The notes below the pieces were generated by a model. That model searched no databases. It was given only the letters and a program-made list of their open reading frames with translations, and was not told the origin of the DNA. Below are positions 28,701 to 37,319 of a stretch of 64,000 nucleotides of DNA, piece by piece. The stretch covers positions 682,001-746,000 of the forward strand of contig NZ_QENZ01000003.1 in assembly GCF_003096835.1 (NCBI RefSeq). The letters are read 5' to 3'. Each line of letters opens with the position of its first letter. The stretch's first letter is position 1. The DNA comes from Balneicella halophila. Lineage in GTDB: Bacteria > Bacteroidota > Bacteroidia > Bacteroidales > Balneicellaceae. Position numbers and translations under genes: made by a program.

Positions 28701-31700
28701 TGTTAAAGAAAAAGCAAACCCTGACTTGGGCTGTTGGACCTAATGAAAGAGTTAAAACGTATGGAGACGTTGCATTTAACTTGACTGCAGAAACCTCATC
28801 AGAAAATCCTGTTTATTACACTTCTAGTGATGAGAATATTTTAAAAATAGTATTAGATGAAGCTCAAATAAAAGGAGTAGGAACTGTTTCTATTACGGCG
28901 AATGCTTCAGAAGATAATTCTACCATTGGGGCTGAGCCTATAACCTATACTTTCACGGTTAATAAGAAAGATCTTACGATTACTGCAGAAGATAAAGAGG
29001 TTGATTATCTAGAAGAAATTCCGGAATTAACGATGAAGTTCGACGGCTTTGCTTATTCGGAGAATGAAGAAGTGCTAGATGAACTGCCAACGATAAGTAC
29101 AACTGCTACCTTAGGTTCTGTTGCTGGAAAGTATGATATTACATTGACAGGAGGTACAGATGATAATTATAATTATATTCTTAATAAAGGCGCACTTACC
29201 ATAAAACCAACAAATGCACAGGAAGTTACTTTCGAAGTGGCTTATGAAGGTAATCCTGAAATAGGAGCTACTATAACAGTTGATGGACGTGAGATAACTA
29301 CAGGTGCCAATGGTAAAGCAAGTATTAGGTTGAATCCTGGCACGTATTCTTATAGTGTGGTAAAAGATGGTAGAGAAACTTTTGAAGGAGAACTAACTGT
29401 AGTTGATACCCCAGTTACAGAAACAGTTCCGATGATGAACTTATTGCCAAGATTTAAGATAACTTTCAAGACAGATGGTAATGGAACGATTGATGGTCCA
29501 GCAATTCAGCAAGTGAAACAAGGAACTGATGCAACTCCAGTTACAGCGAAACCAAAATTTGGTTATGTTTTCGATAAGTGGAGTGACGGTACTGCATCTG
29601 CTACTTATATTGTGAAAAATGTTGAAGCAGAGGCTACATATACTGCTACATTCAAAGCAAAAACATTTACATTACAATATCATGGTGGTGACCACGGAAC
29701 AATAGAGGGGCAAGCAAGTCAAACTGTTAGCTATAGCCAAGATGCAACAGAAGTTAAAGTTTTAGCCGAGCAGGGATATAGCTTTAAGCAATGGAGCGAT
29801 GGTAATACTGACAATCCACGTAAGGATGTAAATGTTGGTATGGATATAAATGTTACAGCAGAATATAATAAGGTATATTATGCACCATATAAACAAACTT
29901 TTCATGGAACAGAAAAACCTGCAGACTGGGCAATTACTGATAATAGCGGAGATGGTTGTGTGTGGGAGTTTAAAACGAAGTCTGAACATTATATGGCGGA
30001 ACCTCTTAAAGGTTCTTCTCCTAACTCTGCAGTCATGGATGGATATAAATGCGGCTACTCTACAGCTAATCGCTCAAGTTTAATAAGTCCATTGTTCGAC
30101 TTTTCAGACAACTCTACAATTACTTTGAAATTCAATCATGAGTTTTATAATAAATATAATAATAGTCAAGTTGGAGGACTAGCATATAAGATTGGTAGTC
30201 AAGATTGGGTCGTATTTGAAAAGTTTGATGCGCAAGTAGCTAATAATACTATTTATGAAAAGAAAATAGATGCCGTTGCTGGTCAATCAAATGTACAATT
30301 TAGTTGGACATTTGCCGATGGGTCAGGTTACTGGACTGTAGATGATATTGAAATTAAGGCAACTACGGCAGCATCTGAGTATGAGGTAGTTTATAGAGCA
30401 GGTGCTAATGGATCATTAAAGAATGCAAATCCTGACGGAACTGTTACTGCTACAGTAGCACATGGTGATGATGGACCTGAGGTATTAGCTGTCGCTGATC
30501 CGGGATATGCATTTTACCAGTGGAGTGATGGCAATACTGATAATCCAAGAAAAGATAAAGTTGTTTTTGAATTAGATGTAACAGCAGAATTTGGTAAAGA
30601 TTGTTCTTTAGCTATTGCTAAGCTTCCATATCTTGAAGATTTTAATGCGAAACAAGAAGCACCAGATTGTTGGGAAGCACCAGCTACAGCGGGTAATTTT
30701 ACTTGGGAGTTTGGAGATATGCTAATATATTCAATCCCTGTTAAATTAGGTACTACGGGCAATACTGCTTTCTTTAGCAGTGCAAAAACGAATTATGGAC
30801 AAGAAGAATCTGCTGATTTAATATCTCCAGAGTTTGATTTAAGTAATTACCCCGTGGTTTATTTATCATTTATGCACCATCATGAGTATTATGATACCAA
30901 GTCAGTAGTAAGTGTTTCTTATTCCTTAGATAAGGGGGATACATGGAATGTCATTAAATTATGGACTGGATATACTGATCAACCTGAATATTTCCAGCAG
31001 AAAGTTGATGAAATTGCAGGTCAAAGTAGTGTGATCCTTAAGTGGAATTCTACGACTACTTGGCAATTCGGATGGATTATTGATGATGTTGAGCTAAAAA
31101 CTAAACCTAATTATATGCTCAAGTACTCTGTCCCAGCTGTCAAAATTGGAGATGATTGGGTTGAATTGGGTACAATAGATGGCGAATGGTTACAATTGGT
31201 AGATGAAGGAGAAGATGGTACTTCTGTTAAAGCAATCCCTGCTAATGGATATAAATTCGTTCAATGGAGTGATGGAAGCACAGACAATCCACGTCAAGAC
31301 TTAGATGTAACACATACAATAAGTGTTGATGCTTATTTTGAGAAAATTACTAGTGGAACTACTCATACATTAACTTATGTAGCAGGCACTGGAGGAACTA
31401 TTTCAGGAACTGCAATACAAACAGTTAAAGAAGGAGAGAGCGGAACAGCAGTTGAGGCTATTCCAGATACAGGCTATGAGTTTGTGAAATGGAGTGATGG
31501 AAGTACCGACAATCCACGTACTGATACTAATGTAACAATGAATATTAATGTTACGGCAGAATTTATGAAGATTACTCCTTCTGATAAGGAATTTATATTA
31601 GATTATAGAACAGATATTGGAGGAACTCTTTATGGTACAATAACTCAAAAAGTAAAAGAAGGAGAATCAGGAACAGCAGTTGAGGCTATTCCAGATACAG

Positions 31701-34700
31701 GCTATGAGTTTGTTCAGTGGAGTGATGGAGTGATGGAGAATCCACGTGTAGATGCTGGTATAACAGCAGACATTACGGTAAGTGCAGAATTTAAAAAATT
31801 AGATTTGCCAACTGTAACTTATCCGTTGACTTATGTAGCAGGTGCTGGAGGTACACTTTCTGGTACTTTATCACAAACAGTAGAGGAAGGACAAGATGGT
31901 ACTCCAGTAGAAGCGATTGCTGACGCAAATCATGAATTTGTAAAATGGAGTGATGGAGTCACTGACAATCCTCGTATTGATGAAAATGTGTCAAGGGCAA
32001 TAAATGCTACTGCAGAATTTAAGGAAACAACTACAGTAGCTGATCCAAGTGCTACATTTACTTTGACTTATACGACAATTGCTGGGGGAGAGTTCGAAAA
32101 GTATGCATATCCTGCAGTTACAGAAAAAGTACAAAGTGTGAAATACGGAGAAGATGGTGCTCCAATCGAAGCATTCGCAGAACATGGGTACGAATTTGTA
32201 AAATGGAGTGATGGAGTTACTGACAATCCTCGTACTGATACAAATGTAACTGAGAATATTACCGTTCAGGCATTATTCACGCTTAAGATGTTCACCCTAT
32301 CTTACGATACAGATGGTAATGGAACAATTAGTGGAACTACAACGCAAACTGTACCATATGGTAAAGCAGGTAATCCTGTAGAGGCTATTGCGAATCCGGG
32401 ATATCAATTCTTAGAGTGGAGCGATGGTGAAGTTGACAATCCTCGAAGAGATTTGATAGTATTTTTAAACAGAACTGTCACAGCTATTTTTAGAGAGGTT
32501 GACACCCCTTCATCGAAATATTCATTGACTTACACAGCTGATGCGAATGGAACAATTTCTGGGGAGGCAAATCAAACGGTTATTTCTGGTAATTCTGGAA
32601 CAGCAGTTGAAGCTATTCCAAATACAGATTATAAATTTGTAAAATGGAGTGACGGTAGTACTGATAATCCAAGAACAGATACAGATGTAAGAGGAGATAT
32701 TGATATTGAAGCGATATTTGTTGGTGTTAATGAAGTATTTACTCTCAATTATAAAGACACCTATTCTTTATGGGGTGGTACTATTTCTGGAACAGCTGAG
32801 CAAACCGTAAAAGGAGGAGAGAATGGAACTCCTGTAGAAGCAATTCCTAATCCAGGTCGAACGTTTGATGGTTGGAGTGATGGAGTTTTAGATAATCCAC
32901 GCCAAGATTTACTAGTAATGAAGGATGTTGGTGTATATCCTAAATTTGGATTCCTTAAAACTTACTATTCATTAAGTTATAATGCTGGACTTGGTGGTAA
33001 TGTTACAGGTAAAACATTCCAGCGTATTACAGACATGAGTGGAACAGCATCAGGTACTCCTGTGGAAGCTGTAGCAAACTCCGGTTATGAATTTGTAAAA
33101 TGGAGTGATGGTCGTACAGAAAACCCTCGTATAGACATCAATGTTGTTGAATCATTAGCAGTAGAAGCCTTGTTTAGTCAGGTTGCTACTATTGAATTGA
33201 ACTATACCGTTGGTGAAGGTGGAACGCTTTCTGGAACCACAACGCAAGAGGTGAATAGTGGTGATAGTGGAACTCCAGTAGAGGCACTGCCAAATATAGG
33301 ATATAAATTTGTTCAGTGGAGTGATGGGGTGACTGATAATCCACGTATTGATAAAGATGTAACAGGAGAAATAAGCGTAGTTGCAAAATTTGAACTTGAG
33401 ACATATAGTGTAGTTTACGATACAGATGGAAATGGTATTATTTCTGGAAATAAGACTCAGACCGTAAGTTATGGCTCATCAAGTTCAGAAGTTACAGCTA
33501 ATGCAAATACGGACTACGAATTTTGGAAATGGAGTGATGGTCGTATCGATAATCCACGTTCTGATGAGAATGTGACTAAGGATATTTCTGTTATTGCAAC
33601 GTTTAAAAATATTGCAGTTACAGAATACACCTTGACATACATAGCAGGCACTGGTGGAACAATTTCTGGAACTGCTACTCAAACAGTTGAAGAGGGCAAA
33701 TCAGGAAGCACTGTAGAAGCACTAGCAGGTTCAGGTTATGAGTTTGTGAAGTGGAGTGATGGAGTAACGGACAATCCACGTACTGATGCAGATGTGAGTG
33801 CAAATATTTCTGTAACAGCAGAATTTGAGCTGAAAACCTACACTGTAACTTACAACACAGATGGCAACGGAACGATTTCCGGTACTGCAACACAGACCGT
33901 AAGTCATGGTTCATCAAGTACATCAGTAGAAGCACTAGCAGATTCAGGTTATGAGTTTGTGAAGTGGAGTGACGGAAGTACGGATAATCCACGAAAAGAC
34001 ACGAACGTAACTTCAGACATCAGCGTTGTTGCTGAGTTTGCTGAAATCGTAACCCCGCCAACAGAATATACATTAAGTTATACTGCGGGTAATGGTGGAA
34101 GAATTTCAGGCGAAGCTACTCAAAGAGTTGAAAAAGGCGAATCAGGAAGCACTGTAGAAGCCATTGCAGGTTCAGGTTATGAGTTTGTGAAGTGGAGTGA
34201 CGGAAGTACTGACAATCCACGAAAAGACACAAACGTAACATCAGACATTAGCGTTGTTGCTGTGTTTGCTGAAATCGTAACCCCGCCAACAGAATATACA
34301 TTAAGTTATACTGCGGGTAATGGTGGAAGAATTTCAGGCGAAGCTACTCAAAGAGTTGAAAAAGGCGAATCAGGAAGCACTGTAGAAGCCATTGCAGGTT
34401 CAGGTTATGAGTTTGTGAAGTGGAGTGACGGAAGTACTGACAATCCACGAAAAGACACAAACGTAACATCAGACATTAGCGTTGTTGCTGTGTTTGCTGA
34501 AATCGTAACCCCGCCAACAGAATATACATTAAGTTATACTGCGGGTAATGGTGGAAGAATTTCAGGCGAAGCTACTCAAAGAGTTGAAAAAGGCGAATCA
34601 GGAAGCACTGTAGAAGCCATTGCAGATTCAGGTTATGAGTTTGTGAAGTGGAGTGATGGAAGTACTGACAATCCACGAAAAGATACGAACGTAACATCAA

Positions 34701-36169
34701 ACATCAGCGTAGTCGCGGAGTTTAGTGAAATCGTAACCCCGCCAACAGAATATACATTAAGTTATACTGCGGGTAATGGAGGAAGAATTTCAGGCGAAGC
34801 TACTCAAACAGTTGAAGAAGGCGAATCAGGAAGCACTGTAGAAGCCATTGCAGATTCAGGTTATGAGTTTGTGAAGTGGAGTGACGGAAGTACTGACAAT
34901 CCACGAAAAGACACAAACGTAACATCAGACATCAGCGTAGTCGCTGAGTTTGCTGAAATCGTAACCCCGCCAATAGAATACACATTAAGTTATACTGCGG
35001 GTAATGGAGGAAGAATTTCAGGAGAAGCTACTCAAACAGTTGAAGAGGGCGAATCAGGAAGCACTGTAGAAGCCATTGCAGGTTCAGGTTATGAGTTTGT
35101 GAAGTGGAGTGACGGAAGTACTGACAATCCACGAAAAGATATGAACGTAACTTCAGACATCAGTGTAGTCGCTGAGTTTGCTGAAATCGTAACGCCGCCA
35201 ACAGAATATACATTAAGTTATACTGCGGGTAATGGAGGAAGAATTTCAGGCGAAGCTACTCAAAGAGTTGAAAAAGGCGAATCAGGAAGCACTGTAGAAG
35301 CCATTGCAGATTCAGGTTATGAGTTTGTGAAGTGGAGTGATGGAAGTACTGACAATCCACGTAAGGATACCAACGTAACTTCAGACATCAGTGTAGTCGC
35401 GGAGTTTAGTGAAATCGTAACCCCGCCAACAGAATATACATTAAGTTATACTGCGGGTAATGGTGGAAGAATTTCAGGCGAAGCTAGTCAAACAGTTGAA
35501 GAAGGCGAATCAGGAAGCACTGTAGAAGCCATTGCAGATTCAGGTTATGAGTTTGTGAAGTGGAGTGACGGAAGTACTGACAATCCACGAAAAGACACGA
35601 ACGTAACATCAGACATCAGCGTAGTCGCGGAGTTTAGTGAAATCGTAACCCCGCCAACAGAATATACATTAAGTTATACTGCGGGTAATGGAGGAAGAAT
35701 TTCAGGCGAAGCTACTCAAACAGTTGAAGAGGGCGAATCAGGAAGCACTGTAGAAGCCATTGCAGATTCAGGTTATGAGTTTGTGAAGTGGAGTGATGGA
35801 AGTACTGACAATCCACGAAAAGATATGAACGTAACTTCAGATATCAGCGTTGTTGCTGAGTTTGGTGAGATTTTGCCTAAATCCTTTAATTATATAAAGG
35901 CACCACAGATAATAACACCTGATGGTAACGGAATTAATGATAAATGGTGTCTGCCAGATTTAGAAGAACGACTTTTGAGTGGTATTAGTAACATAGTGCG
36001 CATCTTTGATAAAGAAGGAAAGGAAGTGTATCATAAAGAGGACTACATGAAAGATGGAGAGTGCTTTGATGGTGATGGACTTTCTGACGGACTTTACTAT
36101 TATGTTATTGAAGTTGAAGATGGATTCAAAACGAAAGGATTTTTCTATATTATTAGAAAGAATCCATAG
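22730..36169 (+). CDS. giant T9SS-secreted subtilisin-like protease/adhesin with InlB-type repeats
   Basis: A 4479-residue surface or secreted protein. Signal peptide 1-22; propeptide-like region; S8 peptidase about 215-450 with Asp229 (GIWDAN), His253 (HGQHVAGT) and Ser425 (GTSMACP). Then fibronectin-III-like (about 705-795), jelly-roll (800-970), CARDB-like (970-1080), CUB-like (1083-1200), GEVED (1380-1470), a second CARDB-like, LamG-like (1584-1800), two cadherin-like/DUF5018-type, MBG-type (2000-2160) and carboxypeptidase-regulatory-like (2160-2240) domains. About 24 divergent InlB B-type repeats follow, marked by WSDG-x-x-x-NPR, the early ones interleaved with two cleaved-adhesin/MAM-like domains (2384-2545, 2624-2792). 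The C-terminus (about 4383-4479, ITPDGNGINDKW) is a gliding-motility-associated sorting domain for type IX secretion. The ATG at 22730 begins a clear signal peptide. Monocistronic, with a strong terminator. Individual beta domains other than S8, GEVED, repeats and sorting domain are less certain. Confidence 0.93.
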   Translation: MKKTLLVLVILVSIFNFSLSAINLDDLEKQDKKEQTNNSQKYVKIELESIPTAEERKALETRGIFLVRYISGTTYYAIVEKKQTLQKTKSRTNDIVSEVSTIDAKSKLDSYLKKGEIPEHAIVSEGVVRIIVAYFPDTDLSLIGSYIKDKKLKDFELYKAFKMFNISIPFDLVIDLASQSWVRKIECISPPYEFNNIEARTMNRAELLSYTGIGGRGLTGEGMNVGIWDANVEGHPDLGKRLHTQEFTSSNSHGQHVAGTMVGSGLLNIRARGMAPEAEVYTWNFQNGNTQAEMLRGIQEFDIAITQNSYGISNKLYCETPSEYRMNDEQLDWLVNKFSYVTHVFSAGNDQYICPDQGPYRTSTKRVKNAILVGAVDKYTNMSDFSSWGPMDDGRILPHVVANGTDILSTVYNNSYEQEDWQGTSMACPAISGLTTLLYQRYKQINGGENPLSSLIKGALLNTAEDLGNKGPDYQFGFGRADGEKAIEILEKKQYFIGRLTHEQSNSYDITIPAGATELSVMLVWNDVEGTAGDKALINDLDLKVINGGSITYPWILNPAIPEEPAIKAVDRLNNQEQVTIENPNTSYTIKIEGYKIPGEEQEYAVVYSYKMPELRMIYPNGGEVFSPGEKIMVRWNSIGYNGNQKLELSTDGGATFQTLEAEVAAGKHDVLFDVPATITDKAILRVTQGGTMDVSDLPFVIMGTPQNLKLTNSPCSVSGWNLGWDAVDGAVKYKILRANPAEETYSIIGESASLSFELPNLSTAEMNIYTVKAVDASGIESERAIAVIADNSGTLPITPTALPFMETFEQTPSSYIEIDKGVNVKQEYVQLGSSSDPTSKSKALSFAGDSELTTSWNSTDVYANKANVAEAKICNIDATNITGNLWLRFGSVIQTTTPGNANFRVLINGNPVANNIGRVNIDSTPKGQTVQYYDLSDYVGQEFSVSIQTAVRDTEDQVIFAYIYILEAKNDVGITNMIVPAHSGNLTADEKVSISIKNNDGEDISNVPVKLYLEGQLVAEEVVAGPIPAFKTLDYTFARGVDLTIPNKLYEIKAETALKGDINESNDIMIKNTANFGDYYRIPPYENYMPVEKTITSEIIKFTDDGAKVLNYSDNFQGGVVFKPQTAGARVKLKFTEFNTHPNDKVIIHDGPYVSSPILAVLSGNMTTPMEFIADNYSNEFLVVFESTGTNNETGWLAEVSETTEEPTNNFVNNTFSLERIDNSNGYFTEPQTIYIEVVNNSNNAQTNVEVQYRVDKGDWNTETISSIPAGQAVKYGFTKKADITVSQKRYFIEAQVLNEDVDLEDNETSKFITNDRYCVSRVGSYSYKPAIFIKQVAKDKVLHETSSKNAESNVPQYFRDVIFEVYKNKDDDKLEVTVSAVELGALALWVDWNNDGDFEDGSEAIGEIAVSQGVNTHSIPISIPASVGEGNYNIRLRVASTPNITVCKDDGYGINGEVEDYTIKVVNEYPYPTDLSIEGTNLKSGNGLTDSELVKVTILNNGTETVNEFEVAYKINGGSEVKETVSTAIVPNASIEYTFTAEANLSAGGPYKIELYTILDKDDNSENDKLVVDITNEVPASDGFYALDFDGKDDLVNLGSLNDTNLESFTLETWMNPKTAGGYGSVGFGRLFEGKGATVFLVATHNFYPENSIVISSIGDGTFMSPANTVNYNVWQHIAISFDATTQTVKLFVNGQETPLTAYKPITTAPEDNTTNELYVGNRQDLQRAFNGMLDEVRVWNIVKNQTDIQSGMYAHQKGAANLVAEFSFDEGYYNTKVYSDKLQGTIMNAESLDDSEQSIWVEPTDLLYTIHYPEQVIDWEVNDYKWGTEVEQGTDLTNMVGTFTPTWPNVVANVQGTAQISGVTSNDFTNSENTPVPFELATTVFGRDLQETYLLTIVEEKSTECELLSIEIPGVGFNPNPITQQMTFEVDETTDLTSLTTNFTVSNGATVWIGDKQIISGESLDFSKPIVFTVVAANGRATNEYSVVLKKKQTLTWAVGPNERVKTYGDVAFNLTAETSSENPVYYTSSDENILKIVLDEAQIKGVGTVSITANASEDNSTIGAEPITYTFTVNKKDLTITAEDKEVDYLEEIPELTMKFDGFAYSENEEVLDELPTISTTATLGSVAGKYDITLTGGTDDNYNYILNKGALTIKPTNAQEVTFEVAYEGNPEIGATITVDGREITTGANGKASIRLNPGTYSYSVVKDGRETFEGELTVVDTPVTETVPMMNLLPRFKITFKTDGNGTIDGPAIQQVKQGTDATPVTAKPKFGYVFDKWSDGTASATYIVKNVEAEATYTATFKAKTFTLQYHGGDHGTIEGQASQTVSYSQDATEVKVLAEQGYSFKQWSDGNTDNPRKDVNVGMDINVTAEYNKVYYAPYKQTFHGTEKPADWAITDNSGDGCVWEFKTKSEHYMAEPLKGSSPNSAVMDGYKCGYSTANRSSLISPLFDFSDNSTITLKFNHEFYNKYNNSQVGGLAYKIGSQDWVVFEKFDAQVANNTIYEKKIDAVAGQSNVQFSWTFADGSGYWTVDDIEIKATTAASEYEVVYRAGANGSLKNANPDGTVTATVAHGDDGPEVLAVADPGYAFYQWSDGNTDNPRKDKVVFELDVTAEFGKDCSLAIAKLPYLEDFNAKQEAPDCWEAPATAGNFTWEFGDMLIYSIPVKLGTTGNTAFFSSAKTNYGQEESADLISPEFDLSNYPVVYLSFMHHHEYYDTKSVVSVSYSLDKGDTWNVIKLWTGYTDQPEYFQQKVDEIAGQSSVILKWNSTTTWQFGWIIDDVELKTKPNYMLKYSVPAVKIGDDWVELGTIDGEWLQLVDEGEDGTSVKAIPANGYKFVQWSDGSTDNPRQDLDVTHTISVDAYFEKITSGTTHTLTYVAGTGGTISGTAIQTVKEGESGTAVEAIPDTGYEFVKWSDGSTDNPRTDTNVTMNINVTAEFMKITPSDKEFILDYRTDIGGTLYGTITQKVKEGESGTAVEAIPDTGYEFVQWSDGVMENPRVDAGITADITVSAEFKKLDLPTVTYPLTYVAGAGGTLSGTLSQTVEEGQDGTPVEAIADANHEFVKWSDGVTDNPRIDENVSRAINATAEFKETTTVADPSATFTLTYTTIAGGEFEKYAYPAVTEKVQSVKYGEDGAPIEAFAEHGYEFVKWSDGVTDNPRTDTNVTENITVQALFTLKMFTLSYDTDGNGTISGTTTQTVPYGKAGNPVEAIANPGYQFLEWSDGEVDNPRRDLIVFLNRTVTAIFREVDTPSSKYSLTYTADANGTISGEANQTVISGNSGTAVEAIPNTDYKFVKWSDGSTDNPRTDTDVRGDIDIEAIFVGVNEVFTLNYKDTYSLWGGTISGTAEQTVKGGENGTPVEAIPNPGRTFDGWSDGVLDNPRQDLLVMKDVGVYPKFGFLKTYYSLSYNAGLGGNVTGKTFQRITDMSGTASGTPVEAVANSGYEFVKWSDGRTENPRIDINVVESLAVEALFSQVATIELNYTVGEGGTLSGTTTQEVNSGDSGTPVEALPNIGYKFVQWSDGVTDNPRIDKDVTGEISVVAKFELETYSVVYDTDGNGIISGNKTQTVSYGSSSSEVTANANTDYEFWKWSDGRIDNPRSDENVTKDISVIATFKNIAVTEYTLTYIAGTGGTISGTATQTVEEGKSGSTVEALAGSGYEFVKWSDGVTDNPRTDADVSANISVTAEFELKTYTVTYNTDGNGTISGTATQTVSHGSSSTSVEALADSGYEFVKWSDGSTDNPRKDTNVTSDISVVAEFAEIVTPPTEYTLSYTAGNGGRISGEATQRVEKGESGSTVEAIAGSGYEFVKWSDGSTDNPRKDTNVTSDISVVAVFAEIVTPPTEYTLSYTAGNGGRISGEATQRVEKGESGSTVEAIAGSGYEFVKWSDGSTDNPRKDTNVTSDISVVAVFAEIVTPPTEYTLSYTAGNGGRISGEATQRVEKGESGSTVEAIADSGYEFVKWSDGSTDNPRKDTNVTSNISVVAEFSEIVTPPTEYTLSYTAGNGGRISGEATQTVEEGESGSTVEAIADSGYEFVKWSDGSTDNPRKDTNVTSDISVVAEFAEIVTPPIEYTLSYTAGNGGRISGEATQTVEEGESGSTVEAIAGSGYEFVKWSDGSTDNPRKDMNVTSDISVVAEFAEIVTPPTEYTLSYTAGNGGRISGEATQRVEKGESGSTVEAIADSGYEFVKWSDGSTDNPRKDTNVTSDISVVAEFSEIVTPPTEYTLSYTAGNGGRISGEASQTVEEGESGSTVEAIADSGYEFVKWSDGSTDNPRKDTNVTSDISVVAEFSEIVTPPTEYTLSYTAGNGGRISGEATQTVEEGESGSTVEAIADSGYEFVKWSDGSTDNPRKDMNVTSDISVVAEFGEILPKSFNYIKAPQIITPDGNGINDKWCLPDLEERLLSGISNIVRIFDKEGKEVYHKEDYMKDGECFDGDGLSDGLYYYVIEVEDGFKTKGFFYIIRKNP
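34073..35870 (+). repeat. eight-unit 228-bp in-frame tandem repeat array
   Basis: Units start at 34073, 34301, 34529, 34757, 34985, 35213, 35441 and 35669, exactly 228 bp (76 codons) apart, with no length variation. They differ at only a few positions, mostly as switches between two versions: RVEKGE or TVEEGE, GSGYEF or DSGYEF, EFAEI or EFSEI, VAVF or VAEF. The 3' half of the preceding unit (from about 33930) already matches. Upstream units (29.4-33.9 kb) encode the same fold but are strongly diverged. Confidence 0.97.
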
Positions 36170-36191
36170 TAAATATTTGATGAAATTAATC

Positions 36192-36230
36192 AAAGAAGGC
36201 TACTCATTCGAGTAGCCTTCTTTAGTTTAA
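36192..36230 (+). terminator. terminator of the giant gene, probably bidirectional
   Basis: A perfect 14-bp stem, AAAGAAGGCTACTC (36192-36205) with its complement at 36210-36223 and a 4-nt loop, followed by TTTAGTTT. It lies between the giant gene and the convergent stress-protein gene. Confidence 0.88.
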
Positions 36231-36333
36231 AAAGTTGAGTTTATCTAAGCATGAAAAAAATTGCTTAAAACAAATAGATTGTAATTTTGTACATTCTATT
36301 TGTTTCTAAAAGGATGAATATTTTAATATGTGA

Positions 36334-37155
36334 TTAAAAGAAATCCGTAAATTGCATTAAGTCCATTCTTGGGTTTACGCACATTACAGGAATCTTATAT
36401 TCATTACCAATTACAAATTCTTCATCCGCACCGATAAGATGATCAAGCAACGAAAGATGTTCTGAGGTCATAATCATTAAAATATCAGCGCCCGTTCTAT
36501 GCGTATATTCTATGAGGGATTCACGAAATGCTACACCTTTAGGGGCTAAGGTTGTCTTTCGATGAATTTTGAATCTGTCAAGATATCGTTTGGCAAATAA
36601 ATAATTCGCTTTAGTATCAGCACGTTCTTCGATATTATGTTCATTTTGAACAAATAATTCTACTCTTATATTAAAATAGTTACTTAAAACACGTACCCAG
36701 CGAAGCTTTTGCTTATTGTGGAAATCAAAACTAATAGGAATGACTATCTTTTTTAAGGTTTTGAAATGAGGTTTATCTCTCACTACCAAGAATGGGACTA
36801 TTCCTCCCATCACAATCTTTAGCGTTTGACCTCCAAATATTCTTTCAAAACCTTGCAAAGGATTTTTGGTGCCGATGATAACTAATAATGCTCTTGAATA
36901 CTCTGCATATTGTTTTATGCTACTGGCAAGATTACCTTTAATTAGAGCAACTTCGATATCATAATCATAAGTATATTCCTTACGCTTATTCTCTAGTCTG
37001 GATTCTAGTTTAGGCTTATTTCTATCATTAGAGTAAATATGTAACATAACAATTTTTGCCTGCATGGGATTCCCAATAATAAGTGCATGATCCATTGCAT
37101 TATCACCTCTTTCAGTGAAGTCATACGCGACTATAATTGTTTTTTTCTTCTTCAT
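36334..37155 (-). CDS. universal stress protein, two tandem UspA domains
   Basis: A 273-residue cytoplasmic protein made of two UspA folds. The first (about 1-140) opens with KTIIVAYDFTERGDNAMDHAL and ends with VIIGTKNPLQG...GGIVPFLVVRDKPH. The second (about 145-273) opens with KKIVIPISFDFHNKQKLRWV and ends with GNEYKIPVMCVNP. The ATP-binding G-2x-G-9x-G motif is incomplete in both halves, so nucleotide binding is doubtful. The family is linked to stress and growth arrest; the role here is unknown. It is monocistronic. Confidence 0.88.
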   Translation of the reverse strand: MKKKKTIIVAYDFTERGDNAMDHALIIGNPMQAKIVMLHIYSNDRNKPKLESRLENKRKEYTYDYDIEVALIKGNLASSIKQYAEYSRALLVIIGTKNPLQGFERIFGGQTLKIVMGGIVPFLVVRDKPHFKTLKKIVIPISFDFHNKQKLRWVRVLSNYFNIRVELFVQNEHNIEERADTKANYLFAKRYLDRFKIHRKTTLAPKGVAFRESLIEYTHRTGADILMIMTSEHLSLLDHLIGADEEFVIGNEYKIPVMCVNPRMDLMQFTDFF

Positions 37156-37319
37156 CTCTATTATCTTGCAATCTTTTTGAAAATAATATCTCTAATAAGT
37201 AGAAATATAGCTAAAATCCTGCTATAAAAGTATAAAAAATATTCCAAAACCAATGGGTTTTTTACTCTTAAAGTTTATACCTTTACGCATATTAAATAAT
37301 AATACTAAAATCTATAATA

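Noticed and set aside
34073-35870. Regular repeats that could suggest a CRISPR array
   Set aside because: The 228-bp units are contiguous, in one open frame and encode a known repeat fold; there are no short repeats with unique spacers.
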